10,596 nucleotides of DNA from positions 1 through 10,596 of the forward strand of contig JAFRCZ010000270.1 in assembly GCA_017404125.1 (NCBI GenBank), given 5' to 3'. Numbering within the stretch: the first letter of the stretch is position 1; the number at the start of each line of letters is the position of its first letter. The position numbers and the translations under genes are program-made. Below, piece after piece: positions 1-7,725 of the stretch. Origin of the DNA: Methanobrevibacter sp. Lineage in GTDB: Archaea > Methanobacteriota > Methanobacteria > Methanobacteriales > Methanobacteriaceae. Below the pieces are notes generated by a model. The model was not told the origin of the DNA and made no database searches. It worked only from the letters and a program-made list of their open reading frames with translations.

Positions 1-134
1 AAAAGCCTACTGTTCAGACCATTACAAAGGAAGGAATCGAAGAGCTTGCAAAGACAGTCATTCCAATAGCTGAATATGAAGGTTTCTATGCTCATGCAAA
101 TTCAGTTAAAGTAAGATTGGATAAGAATGAATAA
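1..134 (+). CDS. hisD: Histidinol dehydrogenase, C-terminal end (partial)
   Basis: This is the last 43 codons (reading frame from base 3, stop TAA 132-134) of a gene that begins before the window. HisD oxidises L-histidinol to L-histidine in two NAD-dependent steps at the end of histidine synthesis, in the cytoplasm, using a zinc ion. The visible tail has the family's C-terminal signature EGFYAHANSVKVRL. The Glu and the His five residues later align with the substrate-binding Glu and zinc-ligand His known in bacterial HisD (E414 and H419 of the E. coli enzyme). The protein ends seven residues after that block, as is usual. aspS follows on the same strand after 119 nt of almost pure A/T, so co-transcription is possible but not shown. 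Confidence 0.85.
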   Translation, partial: KPTVQTITKEGIEELAKTVIPIAEYEGFYAHANSVKVRLDKNE

Positions 135-241
135 AGACTAAATTTAAATAAATTAAAAAAATAAAATAAATATTATAATTTTTTTATAATTATTAAATAT
201 TAAAATATTTTAAATTAATAATAAATTATGTAAATATAATC

Positions 242-249
242 GAGGCGAT
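242..249 (+). promoter_or_regulatory. Ribosome binding site deciding the GTG start of aspS
   Basis: GAGGCGAT matches the methanogen Shine-Dalgarno sequence GAGGTGAT at seven of eight bases and ends four bases before the GTG at 254. It supports GTG rather than a downstream codon as the start. Confidence 0.7.
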
Positions 250-253
250 ATAA

Positions 254-1594
254 GTGGATTATTTATTAGGCGACTTAAGAAGAACTCATTATTCCAAAGA
301 CGTAAACCCAGAAATCAGTGGGGAAGAAGTCCTTATTATGGGTTGGGTACATGAAATAAGAGATTTAGGTGGAATCATCTTTGTAATCATCAGAGACAGA
401 GATGGATTGGTTCAAATCACTGCACCAAGCAAAAAAGTGGATGCAAGCATCTTAGATGATTTAAGAGCACTCAGAAAAGACTCTGTAGTTGCAATCAAAG
501 GTACTGTACAGGATGCAGGAAAAGCACCAAATGGTGTAGAAATCATTCCAGCTGAAGTAATTATCCTAAACCCAGCTAAACAGCCATTGCCAATGGATCC
601 AACAGAAAAGGTAAAAGCTGAAATAGATACCAGATTAAACTCAAGATTCTTGGATTTAAGAAAAGCAAACGTAAGCTCTATCTTCAAGATAAAAGCTAAC
701 ATGTTTAAAACCGTTCGTGAATACTTCTACTAACAAGGCATGATTGAAATCAACACTCCTAAGCTTGTAGCTTCCGCTACTGAAGGAGGAACTGAACTTT
801 TCCCAATCACTTACTTTGAAAAGGAAGCATTCCTCGGACAATCCCCACAATTATACAAACAAATGATGATGGGCGCTGGATTCGACAAGGTATTTGAAAT
901 CGGCCAAATCTTCAGAGCTGAAGAGCACGATACCTTAAGACACTTGAACGAAGCGGTTTCCATTGACTGTGAAATCTCATTTGCAGATGATGTTGATGTA
1001 ATGAAAGTATTGGATGGCATGATCACTGCAGTGCTTAAATCCACCAAAGAAAACTGTGCAAAAGAATTGGAAATTTTAGAATACGATTTAAGTGCTATTC
1101 CTGAAGGTCCTTTCCCAGAAGTTAAATACGATGATGCAGTAGACATTATCAATTCTAAAGGAATCGATATGGAATGGGGAGAAGACTTATCCAGAGAAGC
1201 TGAAAAAGCTTTAGGAGACACTCAAGAAGGTTTCTACTTCTTAACCGATTGGCCATCAGCTATCAAGCCATTCTATGCTATGCCTTATGAAGACACTCCA
1301 GAAATCAGCCATGCTTTTGACTTGATGTACAAAAACCTAGAGATTTCCTCAGGTTCAACTAGGGTTCACCAATACGACCTTTTAGTAAAACAAATGGTTG
1401 AAAGAGACTTAAACCCTGATGGATTCGGAAGCTACTTGAAAGCATTCGAATACGGTATGGCTCCTCATGCAGGTTGGGGTGTAGGTGCAGACAGATTAGC
1501 TATGGTCTTGACTGGTGTTGAAAACATTAGGGAAACTGTTCTCTTCCCAAGAGACAGACACAGATTAACTCCAGAGGTTAATCAAAATAAATAA
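254..1594 (+). pseudogene. aspS: Aspartyl-tRNA synthetase (archaeal type) with an in-frame TAA at codon 160
   Basis: The enzyme charges tRNA with aspartate in the cytoplasm. The reading frame spans 446 codons plus stop, close to the roughly 440 residues of archaeal AspRS, and both parts around the internal TAA (731-733) are in one frame and fully conserved. Residues 1 to about 105 form the OB-fold anticodon-binding domain ([23 protein letters not shown]). Class II motif 1 (MIEINTPKL) starts at residue 163, motif 2 ([14 protein letters not shown]) is at about 220-233, and motif 3 ([13 protein letters not shown]) at about 407-419. His33 and Pro92 are the residues associated with non-discriminating AspRS, which also charges tRNA-Asn. 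The stop falls where Thermococcus AspRS, as I recall it, has Glu, so a GAA-to-TAA change is the simplest explanation. An ATG at 740 could in principle restart translation. The gene is essential, so a sequencing or assembly error is quite possible. Product identity is very sure; whether it is truly broken is not. Confidence 0.9.
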
Positions 1595-1631
1595 AAAAAA
1601 TTAATATAAAAAAATTAATTAAAAAAAAATC

Positions 1632-1667
1632 AATAAATAAGGAATTCCCTTATTTATTTTTCTTTTA
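1632..1667 (+). terminator. Hairpin terminator after aspS
   Basis: A perfect 11-bp inverted repeat (AATAAATAAGG at 1632-1642, CCTTATTTATT at 1648-1658) encloses a 5-nt loop and runs into a T-rich tract, TTTTTCTTTT, to 1666. It lies 37 nt after the aspS stop. Hairpin plus U-tract is the shape of an intrinsic terminator; in archaea the U-tract is the main signal. Confidence 0.7.
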
Positions 1668-1771
1668 TTAAAAAAAATAAAAAATACTATTTTTAACTTA
1701 TTTTACTAAATTCAAACTAACTATTTTAAAAATTTTAAACTTTAAAAAAAATCTAAATTCAAGGTAATAAC

Positions 1772-3094
1772 ATGCAAGAATATAAAGTGGCAATTATAGG
1801 AGGAGGGCCAGCAGGCATGATGGCTGCAATAAAGGCAGCTCAGGAATTGGGTCCAAAAACCGTGTGCATAATAGAGAAGAATGATGCCTTAGGCAAAAAG
1901 CTTCTCATGACTGGAGGAGGTCGCTGCAATATTGCAAACAACACTCCAATCCATGACCAATTGAACTATTACAATAAAAACAAGAACTTCCTTAAACATG
2001 CATTGTACACCTTGCCTCAAGATAAATTGCTTGCTATCTTTGAAGAGAAAGACCTTGAATTCCATATAGAGGATAAAAAGAGAATCTTCCCAGACAGTGA
2101 AGATGCCCAAGACATTCTAGACATTTTAGAGGAATATCTTGAAGAATTAGGAGTGGATATACATCTTAACTCTCCAATTAATGCCAATGACATAGAGCAT
2201 GAATTAAATGAAAAGATGGAGCCAGTATTTTTAATAGAAAATGACAACCTATCCTTAAATGCATCAAAGATTGTAGTATCCACAGGAGGCATTACATACC
2301 CACAAACAGGTTCCACTGGAGATGGATATAAGATAGCATCCAAAATGAATCATACCATTACCGATATTAAACCTGGACTTGTTTCATTCAATGTTGATGA
2401 CTTTTTGCTTAGAAGTTTAAGCGGCTTGACTTTGAATGATGTTGAGCTTTCCTTTAAGGATAAAAAGAAAAAGGTTTCCGTTAGAGGAGATGTGTTGATC
2501 AGCCATTTTGGATTGACCGGCCCTGCAGTAATCGATTTAAGCAATCTATTGATTGAAAAGTCTAAATTTAGCATTTTAGATGAAAACCTAAATATGAAGG
2601 ATGATGAAGAGATTGAAAATCTGGAATTGCATACTGATAAGATAACTATTGATTTCACCCCTGATTTAACTGAAGAGGAAATTAAAGAGCAAATTACCAA
2701 AGACACTCCAGACAATGGAAAGATGGCAATTAAAACTTATATGAAAAAGTTCCTTCCATCTAATTTCATTGACTATTTCCTAATGAAAATCAATATCAGC
2801 CCAAGTAAAACAATGGCTAACATTACCAAAAAGGATAAAAACAAAATAGCTGAGAACCTTAAAAGGCATCCTATAGAAATAGAATCATTGGAAATGGACC
2901 TTGCTAAAGTTACCATTGGAGGAGTCAAATCCAAGGAGATCGATTCCAAAACACTTCAATCAAGATTTGTTGAAGGCCTGTACTTTGCAGGAGAAGTTCT
3001 TGAAGTGGCTGGACCAACTGGCGGCTATAACTTGCAGATAGCCTTTGCTACAGGTTATCTAGCTGGTCAAGAAGCTGCAAACAGTTTAAAATAA
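1772..3094 (+). CDS. HI0933/YhiN-family FAD-dependent flavoprotein
   Basis: A 440-aa cytoplasmic flavoprotein, probably an NAD(P)/FAD-dependent oxidoreductase; substrates of this family are poorly defined. The N-terminal Rossmann dinucleotide site is VAIIGGGPAGMMAA (residues 6-19) with the ribose-binding acid at Glu35. It is followed by the family hallmark GKKLLMTGGGRCNIAN (41-56). The C-terminal half of the FAD site is the block LYFAGEVLEVAGPTGGYNLQ (from about 403), just before the end. Length fits the usual 400-440 residues. There is no signal peptide or membrane helix. The ATG is preceded by AAGGTAAT at 1761-1768, an acceptable Shine-Dalgarno site. The gene stands alone between the aspS terminator and a convergent gene. 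After its stop the plus strand is T-rich (3096-3131), a likely U-tract termination zone without a strong hairpin. The family is certain; the reaction is unknown. Confidence 0.9.
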   Translation: MQEYKVAIIGGGPAGMMAAIKAAQELGPKTVCIIEKNDALGKKLLMTGGGRCNIANNTPIHDQLNYYNKNKNFLKHALYTLPQDKLLAIFEEKDLEFHIEDKKRIFPDSEDAQDILDILEEYLEELGVDIHLNSPINANDIEHELNEKMEPVFLIENDNLSLNASKIVVSTGGITYPQTGSTGDGYKIASKMNHTITDIKPGLVSFNVDDFLLRSLSGLTLNDVELSFKDKKKKVSVRGDVLISHFGLTGPAVIDLSNLLIEKSKFSILDENLNMKDDEEIENLELHTDKITIDFTPDLTEEEIKEQITKDTPDNGKMAIKTYMKKFLPSNFIDYFLMKINISPSKTMANITKKDKNKIAENLKRHPIEIESLEMDLAKVTIGGVKSKEIDSKTLQSRFVEGLYFAGEVLEVAGPTGGYNLQIAFATGYLAGQEAANSLK

Positions 3095-3224
3095 GTCTTT
3101 TATTCTATTTTTAATTTTTCAAAATTTTTTAGAACATTAAAATACTTCAAATTCAATTTTAAAAATATAAAAAAAGGAAAATAATAAAATTGTTTTATAA
3201 CAATTGTTAAAAATTAGAAAAATT

Positions 3225-3264
3225 AAAAAAAATATAATTGTATAAATTATTAAAATTTATACAA
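3225..3264 (-). terminator. Hairpin terminator overlapping the end of the DUF4012-like gene
   Basis: TTGTATAAAT (3238-3247) and ATTTATACAA (3255-3264) form a perfect 10-bp inverted repeat with a 7-nt loop. On the minus strand it is followed by a run of eight T (complement of 3225-3232). The upstream arm lies in the last codons and stop of the minus-strand gene, so coding sequence forms half of the stem. Confidence 0.65.
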
Positions 3265-3973
3265 TGCTTTCAAATCCTTTTGTAGCGAGTAAACGTGCAA
3301 AAGAACCTTTTGGAGTCATAAAGATATTTCCATTATTATACTCATTCATAGCCGCTTTAACCATAGTTTCCTTTTTATTTGGATCTTTAGCAGCATTGGA
3401 AAGAGCCTTAACCAATACCATTACAGCATCCCCTCTGTTCATAGTACCAGTAACACCGCTATTGCCTTTATATCCATTATAATTATCGTTTTCACGGATA
3501 ATGTCTGTTGCACTAAGTGTAGTTACTTCACCATCCACTTCAAGAGGCCTTACTGAATCAATAATATTATCCAATCCTTCATTATAGATTAGAACAACAG
3601 CATCAATATGAATTCCATTATGGTACTCTACAATTTCTTTTGCATACTGCATACCTTCTTCAACGCCATTCCAAAGGCAATCGTGCATACGCATATTGCC
3701 TCTCAGATTTCCAGGAGCCGGTTGTGATGGGTGCACCATTCCACCAGGATAGAATGGTTCATAGTTCTTAATATGCCCATCTTCTAAACGAACAATAAAT
3801 GCCATGTCCACTCCACCATTTGACTGTTCATACTTATCAGCAGCCAAAACTAGAATAGTCTTATTCTCAGCAGTCAAGTCAGGACCACCTATGAAAAAGC
3901 TCCCTATAACAAATAATAACCAGATAAGAATAACAGAAAGAATTGCTATAATAAGTTTTTGTCTTCGCTTCAT
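3257..3973 (-). CDS. Membrane-anchored DUF4012-like protein
   Basis: A 238-aa protein starting MKRRQK, followed by one hydrophobic helix (about residues 7-28) and then a soluble domain. The topology predicted from the basic N-terminus is N-in, with the domain outside the membrane. The soluble part (TILVLAADKYEQ near 40, then GGVDMAFIVRLEDG, and later GDAVMVLVKAL) resembles DUF4012 proteins of Methanobacteria and Actinobacteria, which look distantly like LytR-CpsA-Psr cell-wall enzymes. That assignment is from memory of the family, and no catalytic residue can be named. On the minus strand AAGGAAGGAAT (complement of 3980-3990) precedes the ATG and serves as ribosome binding site. It lies just downstream of the adhesin-like gene on the same strand but with 233 nt and a candidate promoter between them, so it is probably its own unit. 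A role at the cell envelope is inferred from topology and neighbour only. Confidence 0.75.
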   Translation of the reverse strand: MKRRQKLIIAILSVILIWLLFVIGSFFIGGPDLTAENKTILVLAADKYEQSNGGVDMAFIVRLEDGHIKNYEPFYPGGMVHPSQPAPGNLRGNMRMHDCLWNGVEEGMQYAKEIVEYHNGIHIDAVVLIYNEGLDNIIDSVRPLEVDGEVTTLSATDIIRENDNYNGYKGNSGVTGTMNRGDAVMVLVKALSNAAKDPNKKETMVKAAMNEYNNGNIFMTPKGSFARLLATKGFESIV

Positions 3974-4040
3974 AATATATTCCTTCCTTAAAAAAATAAT
4001 TGATTTTATTTTATATCATTATAATATATTATCCTTATAT

Positions 4041-4048
4041 TTTATAAA
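4041..4048 (-). promoter_or_regulatory. Candidate TATA box for the DUF4012-like gene
   Basis: TTTATAAA lies 67 nt upstream of the start codon at 3973. Initiation about 25 nt downstream would leave a leader of roughly 45 nt that includes the ribosome binding site. The motif is self-complementary and the region is nearly all A/T, so the call is weak. Confidence 0.35.
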
Positions 4049-4140
4049 TGTATTTGTAAAAATAGTGGGATATGATTATTAAAAATAAAAAGTAATACAA
4101 AAATCAGAATTATTCAAAAAAAGTAATAAATAGGAAAAAT

Positions 4141-4206
4141 AAAATAAAAAAGAGTTAATTAAAAGAATAAACTAAAAAAGAAAAAAATAATTAAAGAAAA
4201 TAAAAT
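4141..4206 (-). terminator. U-rich termination zone after the adhesin-like gene
   Basis: Read on the minus strand, the 66 nt after the TGA stop contain several runs of five to seven T separated by one to a few bases, with no convincing hairpin. Repeated U-tracts are the usual termination signal in archaea. The assignment rests on composition only. Confidence 0.35.
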
Positions 4207-6975
4207 TCATCTATATACTTTTGCTGTTCTTTTAACAGTGTTTTTTAAATAAGTAGCCTGAATTTTAATTTTCTTACCTACTTTTAATTTCTTTAGCACT
4301 GCACGTTTAATGGTATATTTTGCAACTCCTTTTGAATTAGTTTTTGCCTTGTAAGTCTTTCCATTAAACTTGAATGTGATTATTTTACCCTTAAGATATT
4401 TGCCGTTGACCTTTTTAAGGCTTGCAGTTAAAACTAACTTTTTAGCAGATCTTTTTACCTTAACTGCCTTGAATGTCAATATTGGCTTAATGATAACTTT
4501 CCTGTTTACATAAGTGCCTTTGTAATAGACCTTTATAATGTAAGTTCCGGGCTTATAGTTAAGTTTAAATGAAGCAACACCATTTTTAGTTGTTGCATTG
4601 CCTATTTTCTTACCTTTGTAGTAGAAGTAAATAACCTGGCCATTTGGAACTGCCTTGTTGTGATTGTCTACAATGGCAACATTAAGTTTCTTGCTGTCAG
4701 TATAATACTTAGTCACATTCTTGGAAGTGAGTTTGTATACCTTAAAGTCACCAAAACATTCCCAATGTGCAGCATAATGCTTGTAAGCATAATCATAGAA
4801 TATTCTTACCTTGCCTTGATACTTAGGAAGTATCTTTAGAGTGCCAACCCCTTTAACTATTGAAACATTTTTGTATTCATAGCGATAATTTCCATAATCC
4901 AACCTTAACCTAAGATTGCCGTTAAAGCTTGTTCCAGGGAAGGTAAACTTAATTGTATTGTAACAGTTTTTAACCAAGTAAGTCGGCATAGTAAGGTTTA
5001 TGTTAGGCATTTTGCCTTTTACAGTAAATGTGGAAGTGTCACGGATAGTTCTGGAAGACCCATATTTGGCATCTCCAGTATATTCATAATAGAAATAGAA
5101 ATCTCCCACTTTAGTTGTTGGCAATTTGAAAGTAGCCTTACCGTTTTTCAAAGTGCCATTATAATATGTTTTTCCTTCTATCTGAACCAATAATCTGCCT
5201 TTTGCATCACTTGGCATTTCAAAGGTGAAATTAGCATCTTTGCCTGCATAGACTATTGGAAGGTTCATTCTTGGAGAAATGGAAATATATGAAGGGTCTG
5301 AGTCTCCATCATCATAAAAGCTATCAATGACAAAGTAATCATTGCCATCATACTTCACGACAAGATAATTAGTTTCTGAATCAGTTAATCCTAAAACAGT
5401 ATTAGGAATGGTGCAATTGACTAATTTAAAGCCATTTGAAACAGATATTGTATAATTGTAATTTCCTCCAGGGTAATTGCCTTCAGGTTGATTTAATGGA
5501 ATGCTTGCATTAAATTTAGTATAATTATCCCATACTTTTAAAGTTCCAGTTGCATTATCAGGTAATTTTAAGGTAACATAAGTGTCTTCAAAAATATCAT
5601 GCCAATTATTGAAATGAATTGCATATCTCTTGTTTAAGGTTAAATCAACAGTTTTTGCAGGAAATTGCGAATCACCTTCAAAGACAACTTTAGCATCATA
5701 AGTTCCAGCATACAATTCTGAAATGTCAAAGCGTGCGACAGTATTGTATTCTTCCCTACTGTATATTTCAGTGAATGGATCATCTAGTCCATCGACAGTT
5801 AATTTAAATGTTTTGCCTTCCGGGAACTCAATCGGCAATTCAAGATATAATTCATCACTTACGCTCTTATTTAAAGTATAGCTATCAGGATATATCTCCA
5901 CTAAATAGTCCAAGTTAAATGAGACTGTCCTATTGAATGCAGGATAATGTCCATCTCCTGAATAGACAAGTGCAGCATCATATTCCTTGCAGTCCAATGA
6001 TGATAGATTAAAGACATAGGTTGTCAGATCATCACGATAGAAGGTTTGCTTAGGAGTCAATTCCTTTCCATCGGCAATAAGCTTTAATGAGCCAAATGCA
6101 TCAAATGGCAAATTGACTGTAATGTCTTCATTAAAATCAGATCCCTTTACAATTACATCAGGACAAATCAATTCATAAAAAACTACATCTATAGTGCCTT
6201 TTTGACTTGCATTATCATAATTTCCATCAAAATACCTGAATTCATAATTATGCTTACCCAACCATTTGAAATCGTTCTCATCAAACAAATCATTCTTAAT
6301 AAACTTAACTTGAGCACAATTACCATTTACAATAAAAGGCTGAGCATATCCTATCTGCTCACCATCAAGGAAAAAAGCTGCCTTTCCAATTCCGTCTGAA
6401 GGAATTGAAACAATTAAATTTTGATAAACGCTTTCCATGATAGATATGTCCTCAGGAACTTCAAATTTAATGTAATTTAACATAAAAGTAAAATTATAAT
6501 CAAATCCGAAATATTTACTGTCATTAAAATATTTAAGATTTAATTTATGCTCTTTTCCATATTCCAAAGCACTATCATTATAATCTAAGAAGTTGATTTT
6601 TTTAGTGTTAAAAATAGTGAAAAGATGTGCTTCAGGTATAGTTTTTGACTCATTATCATCAAATGAAATGTTGAAAGTACCATTTGCATCGTCAGGCATC
6701 GAAAGTGATATTATTGAATTCCAAGGATAAACTTCATTAGAGACATCCACATCATAATCATAATCCAATAATTCTGATTCTCCGTCTCCTTCAGCAATGA
6801 CAGAATCCTCATCAATTGCTAAAGTATTATCATTTTCAAATGAGCTCCCATCAATTGAAATGTCTTCACTATCACCTATATCTGATATACTATCTGAGTC
6901 CGTTGCACTAACGACTCCTAATGTAAGCATAGCAATTAAAATAATAGAGAAAATCATTAGTTTATTAAATTTCAT
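4207..6975 (-). CDS. Adhesin-like secreted surface protein with Ig-like repeats
   Basis: A 922-aa exported protein of the adhesin-like type that is expanded in Methanobrevibacter, where such proteins are thought to mediate contact with host or partner cells. The signal peptide is MKFNKLMIFSIILIAMLTLG... with likely cleavage after VSA at 24. Residues 25-110 contain no Lys or Arg and are rich in Asp and Glu. About seven degenerate modules follow, each opening with a strand ending in Pro, then small or acidic residues and Gly (SMPDDANGT, SIPSDGIGK, NLPFDAFGS, KLPDNATGT, EMPSDAKGR), typical of Ig-like beta-sandwich repeats. Two Lys-rich domains end the protein (about 749-831 and 832-922); the last 91 residues hold about 30 Lys/Arg and no acidic residue. 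Asn-X-Ser/Thr glycosylation sequons are frequent. No C-terminal membrane helix or known wall-binding repeat is visible, so the anchor is unknown. The ligand is unknown too. The gene has its own TATA box and appears monocistronic. Confidence 0.88.
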   Translation of the reverse strand: MKFNKLMIFSIILIAMLTLGVVSATDSDSISDIGDSEDISIDGSSFENDNTLAIDEDSVIAEGDGESELLDYDYDVDVSNEVYPWNSIISLSMPDDANGTFNISFDDNESKTIPEAHLFTIFNTKKINFLDYNDSALEYGKEHKLNLKYFNDSKYFGFDYNFTFMLNYIKFEVPEDISIMESVYQNLIVSIPSDGIGKAAFFLDGEQIGYAQPFIVNGNCAQVKFIKNDLFDENDFKWLGKHNYEFRYFDGNYDNASQKGTIDVVFYELICPDVIVKGSDFNEDITVNLPFDAFGSLKLIADGKELTPKQTFYRDDLTTYVFNLSSLDCKEYDAALVYSGDGHYPAFNRTVSFNLDYLVEIYPDSYTLNKSVSDELYLELPIEFPEGKTFKLTVDGLDDPFTEIYSREEYNTVARFDISELYAGTYDAKVVFEGDSQFPAKTVDLTLNKRYAIHFNNWHDIFEDTYVTLKLPDNATGTLKVWDNYTKFNASIPLNQPEGNYPGGNYNYTISVSNGFKLVNCTIPNTVLGLTDSETNYLVVKYDGNDYFVIDSFYDDGDSDPSYISISPRMNLPIVYAGKDANFTFEMPSDAKGRLLVQIEGKTYYNGTLKNGKATFKLPTTKVGDFYFYYEYTGDAKYGSSRTIRDTSTFTVKGKMPNINLTMPTYLVKNCYNTIKFTFPGTSFNGNLRLRLDYGNYRYEYKNVSIVKGVGTLKILPKYQGKVRIFYDYAYKHYAAHWECFGDFKVYKLTSKNVTKYYTDSKKLNVAIVDNHNKAVPNGQVIYFYYKGKKIGNATTKNGVASFKLNYKPGTYIIKVYYKGTYVNRKVIIKPILTFKAVKVKRSAKKLVLTASLKKVNGKYLKGKIITFKFNGKTYKAKTNSKGVAKYTIKRAVLKKLKVGKKIKIQATYLKNTVKRTAKVYR

Positions 6976-7050
6976 AATATCATCTTTTCAATAAAATATA
7001 CATTTAAAAGTTAACTTATTTAATATATTTAATAGTTATAAATGTAGCCA

Positions 7051-7058
7051 TATATAAA
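7051..7058 (-). promoter_or_regulatory. TATA box of the adhesin-like gene
   Basis: On the minus strand the sequence reads TTTATATA, the archaeal TATA consensus, preceded by the purine-containing AAAG expected of a BRE. It is 75 nt upstream of the ATG. Initiation about 25 nt downstream would give a leader of about 50 nt, which fits the weak ribosome binding site AAAGATGAT just before the start. Confidence 0.65.
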
Positions 7059-7180
7059 CTTTAATAAATAATTTTGATGGAAAAAAACGTTAGAAAAAAT
7101 TTTAATTAAAAAAATAAGGCTAAATAAGTCTGAAAAAATAGAATTATGAAAAGAATAAAAAAATAAAAACATTAAGGAAA

Positions 7181-7711
7181 TTACTCTATCTTATCGCTCC
7201 ATAGACTGAATTCCTTAATTTGAGGAGGAATTCCTTGATTTCCACATGATTCAAGCCATCCCTCACTTGATTCAAATTCTTCATCATATTGCACAGTGTT
7301 TACAAAATCTATCAAACCTTGATTTCTGATTAAGACATCCCTTGGCTTCAAGGTAGAAGACCATATATAAAAAACCTTAAAGACAGTGTCTGGATGATAT
7401 CCTCCACCTAAATCAATGGACAATACATCACATCGGCCTATCATTTTGGCAACCTGCTCTAAGGTTTCATGAAGCCTGACATCTCCGCTAATAAATGTGA
7501 AATTGTCATTGTATCTTGAAAGCCTTTCCATCGGTTCAATGGCTTCAGGGCTATTGTCTATGCTGATTAAGCGTCCAGTAGTCAATTTATATAGAATTAT
7601 TTCACTTGATTTCCCTACATGGGCTCCCAATTCAACAACATTGTCTGTCTTTTCCAGAACTTCCCTTAAATGCTGTCTGTAAACCTTCATGTCATAGCTA
7701 AGCTTTATCAT
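7181..7711 (-). CDS. Class I SAM-dependent methyltransferase
   Basis: A 176-aa cytoplasmic protein with a minimal Rossmann-fold methyltransferase domain. Motif I is VVELGAHVGKSS (residues 25-36), the SAM-loop form E-x-G-x-x-x-G. The acidic residue that binds the SAM ribose is Asp52 in LISIDNS. The acidic residue before the adenine pocket is likely Asp77 (SGDVR). Motif IV is DVLSIDLGGG (95-104). No substrate-recognition domain is attached, so whether it methylates RNA, protein or a small molecule cannot be told. It is the second gene of an operon: it begins 14 nt after the pantoate kinase stop, and its ribosome binding site AAAGGGGAT (complement of 7715-7723) fills that gap. The tight coupling means equal transcription, not necessarily a shared pathway. 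Family assignment is firm, function is open. Confidence 0.85.
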   Translation of the reverse strand: MIKLSYDMKVYRQHLREVLEKTDNVVELGAHVGKSSEIILYKLTTGRLISIDNSPEAIEPMERLSRYNDNFTFISGDVRLHETLEQVAKMIGRCDVLSIDLGGGYHPDTVFKVFYIWSSTLKPRDVLIRNQGLIDFVNTVQYDEEFESSEGWLESCGNQGIPPQIKEFSLWSDKIE

Positions 7712-7725
7712 ATTATCCCCTTTAC

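Noticed and set aside
172-190. AT-only hairpin between hisD and aspS
   Set aside because: A 7-bp stem of only A and T in a nearly pure A/T spacer is likely to be chance.
731-733. Reassigned or recoded stop codon (pyrrolysine or selenocysteine)
   Set aside because: Pyrrolysine uses TAG and selenocysteine TGA; other genes here end normally in TAA or TGA, so the genetic code is standard.
811-1221. 136-codon minus-strand ORF inside aspS
   Set aside because: It is the antisense shadow of a strongly conserved coding region and has no recognisable domain; the same holds for the minus-strand ORFs at 412-702, 1889-2110, 2017-2343 and 2350-2715.
3198-3209. 12-bp palindrome TAACAATTGTTA in the convergent spacer
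   Set aside because: Could be an operator, but it lies between two gene ends with no promoter to control and is expected occasionally in such AT-rich DNA.
6202-6399. Plus-strand ORFs within the adhesin, pantoate kinase and methyltransferase genes
   Set aside because: They oppose well-supported genes, their composition is that of a reverse complement, and none has a convincing ribosome binding site.
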